Below, piece by piece: positions 62,448 through 64,000 of a DNA stretch of 64,000 nt (position 1 is the stretch's first letter; every line of letters starts with the position of its first letter). The position numbers were made by a program, and so were the translations under genes. The notes beneath the pieces were generated by a model. It saw nothing but the letters and a program-made list of their open reading frames with translations. It made no database searches and was not told the origin of the DNA. Origin of the DNA: Marinobacterium sedimentorum (GTDB lineage: Bacteria; Pseudomonadota; Gammaproteobacteria; Pseudomonadales; Balneatricaceae); NCBI RefSeq assembly GCF_024267675.1, contig NZ_JALDYX010000001.1, forward strand, positions 1-64,000. The letters run 5' to 3'.

Positions 62448-64000
62448 ATGTTTGCGAAGGATCCTGCTGTCCCGCTCTGGCTTCGAGCGCTGGCAGCCGC
62501 CCTCGCCGGCGGCCTGACACCGCTGGCTTTTGCCCCCTTTGACCTCTGGCCGCTGGCGCTCTTTGCGCCGGCGCTGCTGTGGCTCTGCCTGCGGGATCAG
62601 TCCGCCCGCCGTGCGGCCTGGCTTGGCTGGCTGTTTGGGCTGGGCTTTTATGGCATCGGCATATCCTGGGTCTATGTCAGCATTCATACCTACGGCAATG
62701 CCTCGGTATGGCTGGCAGGACTCCTTACCGCCGCCTTTGTCGCCGCCCTGGCGCTGCTGAGCGCGGCCCAGGGCTGGATGTACGGCCGCCTCTTTGGCCG
62801 TGGCGGCGGCCAGTGGCTCGGCTTTGTCGGCCTCTGGCTGCTTTGGGAATGGGTCCGCAGCTGGCTGCTGACCGGGTTTCCCTGGCTCTATCTGGGCTAT
62901 CCGCTGATCGACACGCCTCTGGCGCTCTGGGCACCGGTGGGCGGCGTCTGGGCGCTGAGCCTGATCGCCGTGCTGCTGGGTACCGGCCTGGTGCATCTGC
63001 TGCTGGCACGCACGACCCGCAACCGGGTACTGACCGCAACGCTGCTAAGCCTGCCACTGGCCGGCGTCGCCCTGCTGCCACTGAGCTGGACACAGACCTC
63101 AGGCGCACCGCTCAAGGTCGCACTGGTACAGGGTAATATTCCCCAGCAAATGAAATGGGAATCGGGCCGTCTGTTCGACATCATCAGCCGCTATCAGCAG
63201 CTGAGCCTGCAGGCGGGCCCGGTCGATCTGCTGGTCTGGCCCGAAACCGCCATCCCCTCGACCCTTTACCGGGCCGAACGCCAGCTCAGACCCTTTGTCG
63301 AGGCACTTGCGCGCAGCGGCACCGGCTTTATCTCGGGCCTGCCCTCGGTGTTACCGGACAACCAGGACCCTGCCCGCAGCATCTACCATAACAGCCTGGC
63401 GATCCTGACACCTGAACCCGCGTTTTATCACAAGCAGCGGCTGGTACCCTTTGGCGAGTATGTGCCGCTGGAATCCTGGCTGCGCGGCCTGATCGATTTT
63501 TTCAATCTGCCGATGTCGGCCTTTAGCCTGCCCCAAAGCGAACAGCAGCCGCTGCCATTCGGACCGCACCGCATAGCCGCGGCCATCTGCTACGAGATTG
63601 CCTATCCGGAGCTGGTGCGGCGTTCAAGCCTGCATTCGGATCTGCTGCTGACCGTATCCAACGATACCTGGTTCGGCCACTCCATAGCGCCGGACCAGCA
63701 TCTGCAGATTGCCCGCATGCGGGCACTGGAAAACGGTCGCTGGCTGATCCGGGCCACCAACAATGGCATCAGCGCACTGGTGGACAATCATGGGCAGATA
63801 CGCGCCCAGGCGCCGCGCTACCAGAGCGCTGTGCTGGTCGATCATGTGCAGGGCATGCGCGGCCTGACCCCCTATCAGCGCAGCGGCGTCTGGCCAGCCC
63901 TGCTAATCGCGGCACTCTTGTGCAGCCTGGCGCTGATCTCCCGCCTGCGCACATCACGCTCGAACTCCCGCAGTAGCTCCCGTACGGCTGTGCGCATGCA
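62448..64000 (+). CDS. lnt: Apolipoprotein N-acyltransferase (3' end outside window)
   Basis: At least 517 residues, open to the window edge; the family is about 505-515 aa, so it is almost complete. About six to eight N-terminal transmembrane segments precede a nitrilase domain. The catalytic triad is visible: Glu in LLVWPETAIP, Lys in YHKQRLVPFGEYVP, Cys in AAICYEIAYPE. It adds the third acyl chain to outer-membrane lipoproteins. ATG at 62448, 14 nt after corC. Confidence 0.93.
   Translation, partial: MFAKDPAVPLWLRALAAALAGGLTPLAFAPFDLWPLALFAPALLWLCLRDQSARRAAWLGWLFGLGFYGIGISWVYVSIHTYGNASVWLAGLLTAAFVAALALLSAAQGWMYGRLFGRGGGQWLGFVGLWLLWEWVRSWLLTGFPWLYLGYPLIDTPLALWAPVGGVWALSLIAVLLGTGLVHLLLARTTRNRVLTATLLSLPLAGVALLPLSWTQTSGAPLKVALVQGNIPQQMKWESGRLFDIISRYQQLSLQAGPVDLLVWPETAIPSTLYRAERQLRPFVEALARSGTGFISGLPSVLPDNQDPARSIYHNSLAILTPEPAFYHKQRLVPFGEYVPLESWLRGLIDFFNLPMSAFSLPQSEQQPLPFGPHRIAAAICYEIAYPELVRRSSLHSDLLLTVSNDTWFGHSIAPDQHLQIARMRALENGRWLIRATNNGISALVDNHGQIRAQAPRYQSAVLVDHVQGMRGLTPYQRSGVWPALLIAALLCSLALISRLRTSRSNSRSSSRTAVRM

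Noticed and set aside
1-64000. CRISPR array
   Set aside because: No regularly spaced short direct repeats with unique spacers and no cas genes were seen.

Overview
The window shows a 36.3 kb integrative and mobilizable element inserted in the prfC gene of a gammaproteobacterial chromosome. The flanks (1-5895 and 42198-64000) are GC-rich. They carry gene sets typical of Oceanospirillales/Pseudomonadales-like bacteria: a FabY-type ketoacyl synthase, miaB-ybeZ-ybeY-corC-lnt, efp with epmA and epmB, a RegB/RegA-like two-component pair, an AcrR-AcrA-AcrB efflux locus, and rimI next to leuA. I cannot name the species; a marine Oceanospirillales-like host is an inference.

Left flank: an OmpA-like lipoprotein, fabY, a small lipoprotein, a TatD-family nuclease and prfC. 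Right flank: the displaced first codons of prfC, then acrR/acrAB followed by the remnant of a lost outer-membrane channel gene, regB/regA-like genes, a CbiM-like membrane protein, rimI, leuA, a MalY-type lyase, epmA, efp, epmB, a lipoprotein, a DUF1820 gene, miaB, ybeZ, ybeY, corC and lnt (runs off the window).

The element is bounded by a 20-bp direct repeat (5896-5915 and 42178-42197) that encodes the FAIISHP segment of prfC. The left end supplies a new start and leader to prfC. The original 5' end is stranded at 42162-42242. A DUF4102-type tyrosine integrase and an AlpA-like protein lie at the right end. A second tyrosine integrase lies just inside, next to the 3' half of a tRNA-Arg(ACG) gene that looks like a spare attachment site. 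Transfer genes are a relaxase, a MobC-like protein, a VirD4/TraG-type coupling protein without membrane segments, and a hairpin-rich probable oriT region. There are no mating-pore genes, so transfer should depend on a helper.

Cargo and backbone between these modules: a Gabija-like pair (OLD/TOPRIM nuclease plus UvrD-like helicase) with a CoiA-like nuclease; two ankyrin proteins with an unknown partner; a CbbX-like AAA ATPase operon; RadC; a CsrA paralogue; ArdC; a TIR protein; an orphan adenine methyltransferase; and a four-gene block of type III Res, type III Mod, DUF4391 and an SNF2-type helicase. The AT-rich blocks at about 6.4-10.2, 16.6-18.5 and 21.9-22.8 kb look like separately acquired cargo.

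The most unusual signal is a family of five long imperfect palindromes (151-193 nt). All lie directly upstream of minus-strand backbone genes: a 69-aa protein, radC, ardC, a small-gene operon and the orphan methyltransferase. In four of them the far arm is complementary to the ribosome binding site. They could be single-stranded-DNA promoters that switch on entry genes during conjugation, or structured mRNA leaders, perhaps under the element's own CsrA.
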